From the NCBI RefSeq assembly GCF_910591885.1, contig NC_063279.1, positions 1,984,001 through 2,048,000 of the forward strand: a DNA stretch of 64,000 bases. Direction: 5' to 3'. Positions 26,201-39,366 of this stretch are shown one piece after another. Position numbers and translations under genes: made by a program. Every line of letters begins with the position of its first letter. The first letter of the stretch is position 1. The notes under the pieces are model-generated. The model saw only the letters and a program-made list of their open reading frames with translations, searched no databases and had not been told where the DNA came from. Source of the stretch: Bombus terrestris (Eukaryota > Arthropoda > Insecta > Hymenoptera > Apidae).

Positions 26201-27585
26201 TTATAGGGTCCGATCGGCTCTTGGGACGTGCGAAACGATTATTTAAACGTCACATTCACGGCTACAGATCTACGGATTTCCAGGCGTATTCGCTCGCTCG
26301 ATTCGTCCTTTCTTCCTGCGAAACGATTGCGAAACGGTATCCAAGGGAATATTTTCACATCGTGTTCTTTTCAATTTACGATACGTCGAACGATTAGTCG
26401 ATAGATGTTTCCAATTTGGCTGTATCATTTGTCCTATTTTTCCATGACGATCTTCGCCGAGGATTTCGATAATCACGGTATTCGCAGAGAAACCGCGGCA
26501 GCTTTCTAGATTCACGCGTCGAAACCGGTCAAGGAGTTTGCACGCTGGCGAAAAATTTAGATCGATTAATATTTGTCACGTTCCACGAACAAGGTAAACG
26601 CTATAAATTATACGGCAGATTTTATACGAGTCGTAGAACCCGATCGTATAATCGCTATGCTTTGGTCGTGGAAGCGTTATCAGCCTCGCGATCCACCGAG
26701 TTCACCGTCGATCGAAAATCGGCAAATCGCTGGTTCGATCGTTAATTCGTTCATAGATACGCGCGATAAAACTGGCTGTGCGTATAGCGCGGTATCGCGG
26801 ACACGCGTTTCTCAGCCGCGTTATCCGCCGCCGTACCTAGCCGCGCCGCAACAGTACCTTCTTAACGTTCTTGTATTTATTCCAAGAGAAATAATCACCG
26901 TCCGGTTTGTGATTAATAACTCTACTAGTTGCTCGCCGGTCAGCCATTTTCATCGTTGTTACTCGCACACGGCCAGCATTTAGCAGACGCGGGGATACGG
27001 CGAGTTGGCCGCGTGGGCTTATCTGGATCGCGATGTTCCATTCAAAGGCGACCACAATGGCATTGAGAGATCCTCGCGATCAATTAAATATCACCGGTAT
27101 AAATATGAGTTAACGAGGAAGGCCGAATCAGCGTCGGGTTTGGTCCCGAACCTGGTCCAACGAACGTCTCGCGATCCAAATCGATAAATCGCGTACGGTG
27201 TCGCGGCCTTTACGTCCAATCGATCGCTTTCGAAACTCGACCGCTCGGAAGGTGTCCGTGGGGATGGAACGCCACGATGTAATTGGCCCTGATAAATTAC
27301 GCGTTGCTCAATGATCGCGCGTTATTACGAGTTAACTTCTTTATTTACGATCTTTATTTAAGCGGCGAACGCGGACCGCCTTGTAAAATCTTTGTCGTAC
27401 CCTCGGTAAAAGAAGTTTTCCTGCATTTACACAGCTCGCTTTTAACGTCGTAACATCTGTAGAGGATGGTTGGTCGTGTGGTTTAAACGACGAGATACCT
27501 CGATATGGAAAACAGTCAAATATATTTTAAAATAATAGATACAGAGAATGTACTAATTGATTCGCTAAGACTGTGTATTCGTCTA
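23225..27585. other. Region without recognised gene; possible regulatory blocks
   Basis: No gene is supported. The longest open frame (23391-23951, 186 codons) lies in GC-rich DNA and shows no domain. Blocks at about 23540-23880 and 26640-27340 are GC-richer and unusually structured (for example an AATTAATCGCC homeodomain-like core at 23641), as insect enhancers often are. That is only an inference from composition. A short tandem repeat is listed separately. Confidence 0.35.
24976..25063. repeat. Short tandem duplication, about 44 bp x 2
   Basis: Two adjacent imperfect units of about 44 bp. Each starts with an A-run followed by CCGATTAA, then GGCTATCG and GGTAA. They differ at several positions, so the duplication is not recent. 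Confidence 0.7.
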
Positions 27586-28286
27586 TTAAGAGGGTGTCCT
27601 GAATTAGAATGTTCTAGAACAGCATTTTCTTGTGATTCTTTTTGGAATGGAAAGAAAGAGACGAAGTTATTGGATTTTGAGGTATGGTTTTATATATATT
27701 TAACGAATACAAAAGATTTCTTTTAAAGTAAAAGGAAAAATTATAACAGATTTCTAAGCATATTTCACGGGCTGCGGTTTTCAATCGACGGGAAAGATCC
27801 ACCTCGTAATTCTTGAGTAAAAGAGAAAAAAAAAAAAGGATTAAATTATTATATATTCTTCTTCCGGGTGAACTAAACAACGGCAGAGAAACACGTGAAA
27901 TTAAAAATTTTGGTAAGTTTAAAAAAGAAATGTGTCTTAAAAAAAAAATAAACTTTAAGGTGCTATAACAATTATTTAAATAAACTGTTTTTCTGCCGTT
28001 GTTTAGTTCACCCAGAAGAAAGATATATAATAATTTAATCCTTTTTTGGTTTTTTCTTTCAGTCAAGAATTACGAGGTGGATCTTTCCCGCCCTGCAGCG
28101 ACAACACGTCCATGAAATAGGCTTAGAAATCCTCTTTTTTACTTTAAAAAAAATTCTTTTGTATTCGTTAAATATATATAAAACCACACCTCAAAATTCA
28201 ATAACTTCGTTTCTTTCTTTCCCTTAAAAAAAAAATCACAAAGAAAACGCTGTTTTAGAACATCCTAATTCAGAACACCCCTTTAA
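27586..28286. mobile_element. Foldback element with ~300 bp inverted arms, TTAA-flanked
   Basis: A 701 bp palindromic element. The left arm (27590-27893) starts GAGGGTGTCCTGAATTAG; the right arm (27988-28282) is its reverse complement with scattered mismatches and small indels and ends CTAATTCAGAACACCCCT. About 95 bases form the loop. TTAA occurs at both outer edges (27586-27589 and 28283-28286), consistent with piggyBac-type insertion. No transposase is encoded. A transcript through it would form a long double-stranded hairpin. Confidence 0.85.
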
Positions 28287-29253
28287 AATTAAAATCGCCA
28301 TTTAAATCGCTCGAGACTGAGACTGGAAAACTGGTCACCTTACGATCGCGTTCGTTTGTTTATACAGGTCGGGGGAGTATCGGAAAATTTAAATTCCACT
28401 TTGTTGCACGTAGCGGCGACATTGTTTCACCCGGTGTTTATTTATCATTGCATTACGTACGTTCTAAGGATGTTGATACTCCGAGGCAAAACAGCGACAT
28501 GATTCGAATTGTCGTCTAGCTCGTGTGCCGCTACGCATCTACCCGCGAATCCGGATATTTCATTCGCGATGTTTATGTTTTACGCGTCGATTGCGTTATG
28601 CGCGACTATTCGCATCGCTGTAATTTCCACGTTGCTTTATAGTTTTCGATTACAAACGGTTATTCTCGGTGGAGGAAAACGTCGGTTCGTGGTACAGGCG
28701 CGCGCGAGACGAGCGTAATAATATTCACGAGTGTGAAATTGCAAATGATCGGTGCAGTTACGCCGGGGATAGCGGTACGATTAAACGAAACAGGCGCGAG
28801 AAAACGAACCTGGAAACTCTTTCGATGGTAGTGATATTGCTTTTGTAATTGATTCGAATTAAATCGAATTGCGATTGATTCGAGGTATAGTAATTTTTAT
28901 CGAACCGCGAAAAGGAATAATCGGAGCGAGCAACGAATAGAGCAACCGATAGATTGGTCGAACGAAACGTCGGTAGCTAATCGATTTGAACGCGCGAAGA
29001 TTTATTTCACTCCGTAAGCCATTTGCAAGTGCGATACGTGGAATACGTAGGAGAGACGGTGAAAATGAATCGCTCGTTTTCTTGCATTTAGTAGGTTGCT
29101 GAACGACAAAATGGAAAGTTAAGCGTAAAGAAAAAATGGTAGACGCTGGAGAAGCCTCGTAGCAAAAGGATGTACAAAGTTGACTGTACCTGGATAAAAT
29201 GAAAGCGACAAATAACGCAGAGTTTACGACGTATAACCGAGGGAATGTAATTT
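28287..29253. other. Region without recognised gene
   Basis: Ordinary mixed-composition sequence between the foldback element and a piggyBac-type repeat. No gene, repeat or structured signal was found. Confidence 0.4.
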
Positions 29254-29861
29254 TTAACACTAGAATTACCGATAGTTAACGCGAAGCTATTTCTACCAAG
29301 ACCGGTCGAAATGACTTTAAAAGATACGTAATAATAGAATATTTTTGTATTTATCGATTTATTACTTTCTTACAGAAGCAATTCCATGTTATGTATTACA
29401 TCCTTGGTATTATCAATCCATCTAGGATCCCTAAACGAGGGTCGACACATTTATAAAATCGTAGAACCAGTCATTTTCACTGGCGTGGTATTTCTAGCGT
29501 CAGCATCTAGCGGGAATTTTCCTGATAACTGATATCGTCATATCGAATGATGTAAAAATTTTAAAAACGCGTGGCAAGTTGTAGAAAACGAGGAAGCTGG
29601 TTAATTGGGGTTCGATAAACGGATCGCAGCACCTTTTCACATTTTGACAAGTACCAGTCATTTTGAGTGGCATTGGTATAAGTAGCCTCGATGCAAAATC
29701 ATTTTCAGTTTGAATACAGTTTGAACAAAATAAAATTCATTACATTATTCTTTTAGCTATCGTTGCGAAAGTCATCACATTGCGAAAAAAGACATAGTAG
29801 GAATTTAAAAATAAAATCGTAGAACCAGTCAATTTGACTGTTGCGGTAGTTCTAGCGTTAA
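29254..29861 (+). mobile_element. piggyBac-type non-autonomous element, copy P1
   Basis: A 608 bp element bounded by TTAA on both sides. It starts CACTAGAATTACCG and ends GCGGTAGTTCTAGCG, which are inverted repeats of about 14 bp. The inside is non-coding and contains subterminal motifs of the type ACCAGTCATTTTCACTGG that recur three times. The target (TTAA) and CACT start identify it as piggyBac-like. Confidence 0.85.
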
Positions 29862-32800
29862 AACGCAAACAACGTTCCCTGTTTGCTTTCAAAATGCGAC
29901 TTGGTCAGCTCCGCAAGAAAATCGATCGCAAGGTAATATCGCGTCGCGTTTCTCCGCGTCGATGAAAAGTAAAAGAAAGGACGAAAGAAAAGAAGAGAAA
30001 AGAAAGAAAGAAGGTTAATACCACGGGTCGGTTGTTCGATGATATTTTAATTCGACGTTATTAGCGGTAATTTTATTTTACCATATAAAGGGCAGACTTC
30101 CATTAGTACTGTAATTGTGGTTGGCGCTCGTTACGCAGAATAGAAAGAGACGGATCGACCGGCTCTTCTTCGTCCGCCGCTTATGACATTCTTGTTACTC
30201 TTTCGACGAGGAAGAAGAAACGCGTTCTTCGTCTGCCATCGGTGCACCGCCAGTCCCTTCTAGCCGCTGTTTTCTTCCGTTCTTACCGCTTGCGTGCTTA
30301 AAATCCAGCTAACCTAGGTCCCCGTCAAGCGTGACGGGACTACGATGAATGGGACAAGAGTCTTCTTCCTCGTCGCCGATGAATGAGACAACAGTCGTAC
30401 GCTCTTCTGCCTCGACTTCTCAGGAACTGGTCGATGTTGGTCGCCACTCGTTAAGCTACTCCGTACGTTCCAAAGTGACTGCGTTAATTCGTTATATTCC
30501 TCGTATATTTCTCGTACATTTGCATCCTCGTTTACTGGCTGCGCCGTTTCTTTGTTATTCTGACGCATTTGCGGTCCACCCGATGTCCCTCGAGCGAATA
30601 CGAAAGCGCAAAGCGCGTTACCATAGATAGGTCAGCGTGACATTTTAGCGAAAACGAACGAGCAAACGGAGGATCGCTTATCGAGTTTGCCTAGTTGCTG
30701 AGGTCTCTTCTCGTACGACGGATTCTCCGGTGGAAGGAATCGCGCAGCTCGGAATAAAGCAAGCGACGCCAATGTGTTTAGGATGCTTTTCGTGCGAGGA
30801 ATCGACTCTTGGACGTTATCTCCGATGTACCATAGATCGAGGGGAAGAGAGCATGTTCTTGGAACTTTTTACTCTGCCTTCGTCGTAAACAAGTGAATGA
30901 AGGCACCAAACGAACCTGTCTCAACAGCATACTCCGCAACCATGTTTGGCAAGCCCAAAACGAGACACATGGTCCACGCGAACTTGGCAAAAAACACCTG
31001 CACTGACCCGTAATTCACGGCGGAGCGGAGATGGTGGAAAGCGTACCGTTCGTTAGTGGACGCTGGCCGTTGAAAACATCGGCGCTAAACACACCTAATC
31101 TCGGTTACGTGACCGAACGAATGAATGAGCTTGGTGCCGGTATAGAGACTCTGGAGGGTACCACTTAGACGGGAACGAGTATGCTATCAGTGTGCCGGTT
31201 ATCGCAAAAAAGCCGGGAATAACGCGGCTGGCTGGCGCTGCCGGTTCTTCCTCGCGATCAACAATGGCGATCACGTGTGCCGCGGCGCTTCGTTTTGCGC
31301 GCGTGTGCGCTTCCAACGTGTTTCTGTGTATGTAGGTTCGTGCGTATGTCGCATAGTCGTGTCGTCGGTAGCCGACAAGATCCCATAGACGGTGCGAGGG
31401 GGTTGTAGGAAGGGGTTAGAGGCACGCATGAATGGAAGCTTCATTCATGTGGTCGGTCGGCTTTCCTCGTACACACGCCGCGCCGCCCCGCTTGCCTCCG
31501 CCTTCTACTTTTGTTTCTATCGCGGGGCCGAGCGTCGATGTTACGCGCGCGCGTTCCTCCTGCGAACAATGCGTTTCAGCAGCGCGTTGCATCAGCTTCC
31601 TCGCGTCCACTCCAGATTTACCTTACTCTCTGGATCTCGATCACGGCCGAAGATACCAACGCGTAAATTAATCGACGCGCATACCTTCTACCTTCGGCCT
31701 TTTACCTTTCTTTTCCCATTTTTCGATACTCCATCTCGCCAATTATCTATCGTTTGCTCGATACCTGATCGTTATTGGGGCTAACGCGTGCGAGTTGCAG
31801 CGATCGCGTTCGTAAATGACACGTTCCTGCGATCTACGGCCTCGATCGTCCGGCGCGCCTCTATCTTTTTGAAATTGAAGTCGTTCGCCTAGTTGCCTCG
31901 TGAGATCGCAACGCGAGATCAGACTCGATCGGAGCGTACTCGGTGTACGTTCTTTCGCTGCGAGTTTCGAAAACTCGTGGCACGAACGAAAAGCGGACGT
32001 ACACGTTGTTTCGCTTTGCCTCGTTGCCAGCTGAAAACGTTTGATCGTGTTTCACCGGCTAGGCAAACGCGATTCTTAATTCATTCGCATCCAAGCGCGG
32101 ATTGTTACGCGCGCTGCGACTGCTTTTTATTTCAGTCGCAAAGTACTTTTCAGATGCGAGAGATCGCGTTTGACCCGTTTGTCGGCATCTCGCCTATATC
32201 GGTTTATTATTTTCTAAACAAGCCTTACGTTTGTTGTGAAAATCTTTTCAACCGCCACTATGAGTAAGTACCGTCGATCTTAAGGAAACTTAACAAATTC
32301 AAATTTAAAAAATATCCAAATTTTACGATGTAAACTAAAGCGATGCGTCGCACGCTTTAACTAAACGTACTCGAAGAGGAACGTTCTTTAAATGCCATAT
32401 TTCCGATGTGCCATTACGTATCGACCATTTTAAAGAATTCCACGAGAAACAATATCGTTTAATTTCCATTTTAAACTAAATAATCTTTTTTAAATAAATG
32501 ATTTCTACTTTTTCCCTCTGTTATAAAGAACGTATGATACGACGTTTGCGAGGTAACATCGTCTGCCAATCGTTTTGGACAGTACATTTTCGATAAACTC
32601 CATGAACAATTCGGATGTCATTTACTGCATCTTACTGATGCCTTCAAACGGCCCCTTAAGTAGGGCCACGATGCAAATGATTTAACCGATAGCTTTCTTC
32701 TCCGTTTGAACAGTCGATCGGCGTAAATTATCGCTTTCTACTCGGTGCAACGATCTAGCGCGCCGATCGACGCTCGGAACGGCGATGCATGCGGATTAGA

Positions 32801-35154
32801 CGCTTCATCCTTGGAGCGCGATTGAGCGTAAATCGGGGGCGTTAGGAATAAAACGATCGTCGTGAGAAACCAGAGTAACCTATTCTATGCTCGATTATCA
32901 TTCGGGTCACGGACTTTTGCAATAAAGCGTTCCAATTATCTGACTGCGTTTTTACGTCGCGATCGAGACGAGTTTCGCAGAATGCAAATTAATACTCACC
33001 GACGAGAATCAGCGGATCGACCACGGTGCGACCTTTGTCACGGATCGATATCGTTTAACAGCAGCTTTCCCGTAGAAATACATAATCGCGTGACAGGCCA
33101 AGTTCCTCACCAGTAACAATCGAGAGGCAGGAACTCGTAAATCAAGGCTCGATCGTGCAAGCCGGATAAAATCATCGTGCTCGTGACGCTAAAGATAAAG
33201 GTGCGAATGTGTGCGCGTTACCGCGCTCGTACACGGTGATTCATAGAAGGCGTTCGATTTTCTCGTCTTTCCGATATTCCAAAAGAAGCAGAAGGTTAGT
33301 GGTTCGCGATTCATCTCCGATCATCTACTTTATCGAATACAAAAGACGATTACGTCTCGACGAAACTCTGAAAATATTATTTCATTTCGCGTCCAACTTG
33401 CTCGTGTAAACGCAAACTCGTATTGTCCGCGACGATGGAGAAACGATCGATAGGTGGTCCGTGGATTACGCGAACTCGGATTACGATACGAATCGTTTCT
33501 CTTTGGGCGCCGCGTGGCACGACTCGTTCTTTTCGCGACGTTTCCTTCTCGTTTCGTATCTCGTAAACCACGAACGGTAATCGGTGTTGGTCGATTTCGT
33601 TGGAATCGCTCTGTAGAACGCATACTCCGCGGCAGCGATAAATAAACGCTGGGCCGGATCGTTTTATATCGAGCTGCTATCTCGAGTTTTCCTTCTCGAG
33701 TGCTGCCAGGCTCGTCTTATATGGGATAAGGGCTGCTTATGTGCGGCCACGTACGTATTCATATAGGATCGTTTGCACGTCGCGCGGAGACGCAACCGCG
33801 TCTATCTTTCCCCGGTTACGAGCGAAACTTAAGTACTCGTGCGGTTTGATGAATGGACCGTAGGACAGACGCAGGCACGTGGGTGGAATTACAGACGATT
33901 GGCCGTGCAACGTCGGCGCGATGGTTTCTTATTGGAAACGCGTTGAACGATGTACGATGAACGATGGTTCGCGCGATACGAACGTTTCGACGTTTAAAGT
34001 CCGACTGCGTCGTAAACTCTGGTTTCGTGGAAAAGTGGCTGGTGCGCGGCTCGATCCGCTGGAAAAGCGTTTGGAGAAAGCGTTTCTGCAACTTTGATAT
34101 TCGTCGTCGGGCGGACGTGAATTTTCACGCGAACGTTTCGCATCCGGCGTTAATCGAAAAGCGACGTCGTAACTCGCGGAAAGCTGCGACTTTCGGCTTC
34201 TTGGAAATAAGCAAAGCCTGCACTACGGTGCTATGGATATATAAAGGAAAGAACGCGCGAAATAGCTGGAAACGTTATCACGGCACCATGAACAAGTCGG
34301 AGAGATTTGCGATGGATGGCGCGTGTTACTATCGTTCGATTTAAAGAGAAAGTTATGGATCGTGCGGATTAAACGGGGCAAATTGTCGCCAATCGCCATT
34401 CTCTTTAACGATCCAATAAAATCTTATTCGCCATGCGCTTCGTTATCCAGCTTTTCTCAGATTACCGGCGTGCTCGGGCATCTATGCATCGCCGCAAACG
34501 TATAAACCTCTATTTACGATTATAGCGGCAAGAAGCCACGATATCTTGCGTATAAATTCCTTTGTTTTTGCCAGCGGCCATCCATCGTCTTCCAGCTTCT
34601 CTTCTTATTTACGATTTTCACCAGCTTCTTAGCGTTTTTACGCGAACCGCCGTTATTACACCGAGCTTTTCGACAATCCTGTTCCGTCTCTTTCGACGAT
34701 CGCGTCACGTAAAATAAAAGACGGGTAGCTCAGACGAGGAGAAAATAATAACACGTAGAAAAATACAAAAGAGAGCTTATTTCTTGAACTCTGAGCTTAC
34801 ACCGACTGCGATTTCGTTCTGAGCTCCAGCCGTGACTTTCCAAGACCGAAGCTCTTACAATTTGACTTTCGGTGGGATCTGTTCCTTTTTTTCTTTGTCA
34901 CCCCTCGATATCTCCACTACGTTGTAGGCGTACGCGACCGTTGCCACGCACCCCTTCTTCTAGAACATTCGGTGGAAGGACCGTGGGGATATCGATGACC
35001 GATTAGGCGATATGCATCGTCGCCAAGGCCGTCGCATCTTTATCTTCATCATCGGTCCATCGGATTTGAAGGGTGCCGGTCGTGACAATCGCCAGGTTAA
35101 ATGCGGCGTCACCATCCTATCGCTTCGCATAGACACCGAGTGGTCTATGACCAT
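29862..35154. other. Region without recognised gene
   Basis: Over 5 kb with no gene I can support. It includes a purine-rich AAAG stretch (about 29965-30015) and a CpG-rich zone at about 31040-31660 that could be an alternative promoter. Open frames here are typical of GC-rich non-coding DNA and overlap on both strands. No transposon termini were recognised. Confidence 0.35.
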
Positions 35155-35403
35155 TTTGTCTAAGACAAAAGACAAGGGATTGCTAGGGGACGATCAACGA
35201 ATTAACAGCAGTATGAGTTGAGAAGTGAGAGATTGCGGATTGCGTTGTCGAGATAGAGTTGCGTTGACGAGAATCGTTAATTAATTGTCTAGTTGTTTTA
35301 ATTATTATACGTTTGTTGCAATTGTTTTCTGTTTAATTAACATCTGTTTAATCCATTTATCATTAATAAACTAATCATAATAATTTGCTAATAAATTACT
35401 ACA
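35155..35403 (-). mobile_element. GTAG-family element, copy G2 (partial, inverted)
   Basis: Reverse-orientation copy of the family seen at 21519. Matching parts run from CTAAGACAAAAGACAAGGG (35160) through GAATTAACAGCAGTATGAG to a right end of TTACTACA. The C-rich terminus expected on the left is not recognisable, so the left border is approximate and the copy may be truncated. Confidence 0.65.
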
Positions 35404-35418
35404 TTAATATATCGTTTA

Positions 35419-36066
35419 TTAACACTAGAACTACCGATAGTTAACAGGAAGATATTTTTACCAAAACCAGTGAAAATGATTGATCTTTAAAAAATACGTA
35501 ATAATAGAATATTCTTATAGTTATTGATTTATTACTTTCTTACAGAAGCAATTCCATGTTATGTAGTACATTTTTGGTATTGTTAATACATCTGGGACCA
35601 TAATCCCCAAACGAGGGTTGACAAATTTATAAAATCATAGAACCAGTCATTTTCACTGGTGTGGTATTTCTAGCGTCAGCATCCAGCGATCTAGCGATAG
35701 ATCCGGAATTTTCCCGATATCTGATATCGTCATATCGAATGATACGCGGTAGAAATTTAAAAAACGCGTGGCAAGTTGTAGAAAACGAGGAAACTGGTTA
35801 AGTGGGGTTCGATAAACGGATCGCAGCACCCTTTAACACTTTGACAAGTGCCAATCATTTTGACTGGCATCGGTGTAGGTAGCTTTGATGCAAAATTATT
35901 TCCAGTTTGAATACATAAAAAACAAAATAAAATTCGTTATATTATTTTTTTAGTTATCCTTGCGAAAGTCGTCGCGTCATTGCGGAAAAAATATAACACG
36001 AAGTAGGAATTTTAAAATAAAATTGTAAAACCACCGATTTGACTGGTGTGGTAGTTCCAGTGTTAA
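35419..36066 (+). mobile_element. piggyBac-type non-autonomous element, copy P2
   Basis: A 648 bp copy of the P1 family with TTAA at both borders (35419-35422 and 36063-36066), starting CACTAGAACTACCG and ending GGTAGTTCCAGTG. The interior is colinear with P1 with small indels. It sits 15 bp from the end of G2. Confidence 0.85.
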
Positions 36067-37932
36067 CTGTTTTCGAAAAGCATTCATTCGGTATTCAAAC
36101 AAGCGAACATTTAAATTTTCATGATTTTCAAGCCGTCGAATTTTACGCGTCCCTAGGAAATTTGCAGGTGCAAAAATGCATAGCATTCGTGCGTAACGTA
36201 CGAAGATCTACAAAATATCTACGAGAAATATTTACGAGACGAAAGAAACTCTGCTTAGACGCGATCCTTTGCAAACAAATACGCTTTTGCACAAAAGTCC
36301 TCGGTCTAATAATTTTTTTCCTTCCTTCAACTTCGTTCGTTTCGTGTCCTCCGCGCGTCCTTCGAACGATAAGGTTAAACTATATCGCCCTCGCGAATCG
36401 AAACGGAGCGCGAACAATTTTTCCTCCTTTTCCTCCGATACTCCTGCAACTTGTCGCGACGACGAGACACAATTCCCAAAGACGAATCCGCGTTTCCCTG
36501 GCACACGGCAAACTTCTTTCCATGGTATACGCTTTGAAGTAGCTCGAAAGAAACGAGGAATGTTTACGAGGTTCGCTCGGCGTCGGTGTTCTCTTCTAGG
36601 AATGTACGAGGCACCTCGAGTTGCCGGACGTTTCTCGTTCGACGATCTTATTTGTAGAGGCAGCTATTATCTTCGAAAAACGCGGCTGAATAATGTCCGG
36701 GTTGACGATGCGCTGCTGCTGGAATACGATGTTTGATGAATGAAGGCGAAGAAGAAGCAGCGAACCAGACGAACGAGGTCTGGCTGGCTTCCTCTCAATG
36801 GGAAGAGTAGTCGGCCGGTCGCCTTTTTAAAGGCTCGATCCCGCGTCGTTAGCCACTGATAATTCGTTCGGTCGTTTTGTCCGTATATGGCCGGCCAACG
36901 AATCGAGTTAACTCGTATTTATTCCTTTTCTTGCCTCCCCGTTGCTTTATGATGTCTACCCTCGTGTCGTGTAATTATTAATTCTCCGGCAAAAACAGCT
37001 TTGTTCCATGCTTTTAGGCTACGGAGGTGTTTGTCACGTTTGTATAGATGTAGTATCTAAATAGTCTAGAGCAAGGACAAGAAAGGATGTTTTATTCGAA
37101 GTTAAGTTTAGTTTTGTTTTAACAAGCAATACCCAATATTAAAATATTGATTACAATATCTTCGTACGTCTTATTCCGACACTCGGCTCTCAACTTCCGT
37201 CTTCTCGGGTCAAAAAATGCCGACCCTCGACCCTAGCATCCTTCTCCCACTCTTTTACTCGTTTAGCTTTGACGTCACCAAGGCATACGCACTTACTTAC
37301 ATTCTCTCTCTCTCTCCTTCTCTCTTTCCCAGCACTCTTACGATTTTTAGTTTATACCTTAAATTTACAACTTATACTATCCGGAGAAACTCGAACTTAA
37401 ATATACAATAGACCAAGCGTATACCCCCCTCTTTTTCTCTTTTTTGATATTACATAGATATCGGCGTTAGTGTCGAGATAAAATCCTCAGCTTTTGGAAT
37501 GAATTTTTGCGCGAACCGAACGCGTTTGTTAGAAGAAACTCTGTCGAAGACTCGTCGTCGGTACCTGCAGCTGGCAAAACTTTTGTCTCGTTCGGCCAAT
37601 TAATCCGACACTCGAGTATCCGCGTGTTTATGTAATTGCAGGAATTCAAACGCAAATACGCGAATCTCGTTTGTGTACATACACGCGAAAATATATGTAG
37701 GAATTGAGTTACACGCGTTTGAATTGTGCACGTACCTGTACGTGTCTTTGTAATTCAGGTTTACACGTTGAAAAGCGTGATCTTTAATATTCATATTAAT
37801 ACGCGGCAATTATCTGTTCTCGTTTCTAGGAATTTCATCGCGATCGCGATTACTTTATTCTAGAGGATTCGCAAACCTGGTCGACGTATTCGGCTTTGAC
37901 AAATTTCCTTTCGTCATTCCTGTCGCTGTTTA
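36067..37932. other. Region without recognised gene
   Basis: No gene supported. A CT-rich microsatellite-like stretch lies at about 37300-37330. Open frames near 36040-36740 begin inside the piggyBac-type repeat and show no domain. Confidence 0.4.
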
Positions 37933-38146
37933 TTAGGTCGTCCGAAAAGTTTCTTTCCTTTTACGAGGAAATAATGGATGCACACATTTCTTGTTTTATA
38001 TTATTTTTGTCGAATTACCAATGGTCCATTTTGTTCTATCAAAATAAAGATCACAACGTCCGGTAGATTAGATTTCACGTTTGTATAAAGATGCGAAGTT
38101 GTAAAGGACGTGTCTGTAAAAGAAGGACACTTTCCCGACAACCTAA
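37933..38146 (+). mobile_element. Tc/mariner-type MITE, copy M2
   Basis: A 214 bp element with 5' end TTAGGTCGTCCGAAAAG and 3' end CCCGACAACCTAA, flanked by TA on each side. Internally colinear with M1, including ATAAAGATGCGAAGTTGTAAA. Non-coding. Confidence 0.85.
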
Positions 38147-38619
38147 TACCATTATCGCTGATTGATCAAATAAATTTTCCACTGCTGCCTCAGACGTCAG
38201 CCTCGGAAGACCGAATATTTTTAAATTCCCATAAATGTCATTTGCCAAATTTTCTCGTAGATATCGTTCGTGAAATTTTACAAAAAATTTAATTTTCCTA
38301 TACCGATGCTACTTAAGCCATTATTATTCTACCATTGCTGTTAATCGATAAAATGGAACATTTGCTATCGCGAAATACAGTCTTGAAAGGCCTTTAACTC
38401 TTCGAAAGCTGCATAAATTTATCCGCCGAGGAACTTCAATATCCCGGGAAATTATGCTATCAAAGTTTCAGTCAATGTATAAAGCGAAAAGCAGAGGATC
38501 CTAGAATAGTCGCCATCTGTTTATGAACATCTTGCATCAACGTTGCTAGCGAACTTAATAGCAGGTAGATACATCTCAGGAAAACACTGGAGAACATTTG
38601 CAAACGTATGCAAGTGTTG
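38147..38619. other. Spacer between repeats, nothing recognised
   Basis: AT-rich sequence between M2 and the duplicated piggyBac-type repeat. No feature identified. Confidence 0.4.
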
Positions 38620-39366
38620 CTTCGATGTAAAATTATTTTTAGTTTAAATACGTAAAAAACAGAATAAAATCCATTATATCATTCTTTTAGTTATCATTGC
38701 GATAGTCATTACATCATTGCAAGAAAAAATGTAACACGAAGTAGGAATTTTAAAATAAAATTGTAAAACCAGTTAATTTGACTGGTGTATTTTATGGTAT
38801 TTTTAGTATTAGCATCTAGCGATGTAGCGATCGATCCGGAATTTTCCTGATATCGTCGTATCGAATGATACGCGGTAAAAATTTTGAAAACGCGTGGCAA
38901 ATTGTAGAAAACGAGGAAACTGGTTAATTGGGGTTCGATAAACGGATCGCAGGATTCCTTTACGCTTTCGCAAGTACCAATCATTTTGACCGGTATCGGT
39001 ATAAGTAGCTTTGATGCAAAATTATTTTCAGTTTAAATACGTAAAAAACAGAATAAAATCCATTATATCATTCTATTAGTTATCATTGCGAAAGTCATTA
39101 CATCATTGCAGGAAAAAATGTAACACGAAGTAGGAATTTTAAAATAAAATTGTAAAACCAGTTAATTTGACTGGTGTATTTTATGGTATTTTTAGTGTTA
39201 GCATCCAGCGATGCAGCGATCGATCTGCAATTTTCCCGATGACTGCTATCATATCGAATGATACGCAATAAAAATTGTAAATGAAAAAAATGTAACGCGA
39301 AGTAGGAATTTTAAACTAAAATTGTAAAACCATTCGATTTGCCCGGTGCGGTAGTTCCAGTGTTAA
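38620..39366 (+). mobile_element. piggyBac-type element P3, internally duplicated
   Basis: The right half of the P1/P2 family is present twice head-to-tail, with a period of about 389 bp (landmark GATG.AAAATTATTTT.AGTTT at 38624 and 39013). The right end, GCGGTAGTTCCAGTG followed by TTAA (39363-39366), is intact; the left inverted repeat is missing. The copies are close to each other in sequence, so the duplication arose after insertion. Confidence 0.8.

Noticed and set aside
36039..36542. 167-codon open frame
   Set aside because: Starts inside the right terminus of piggyBac-type copy P2 and has no domain.
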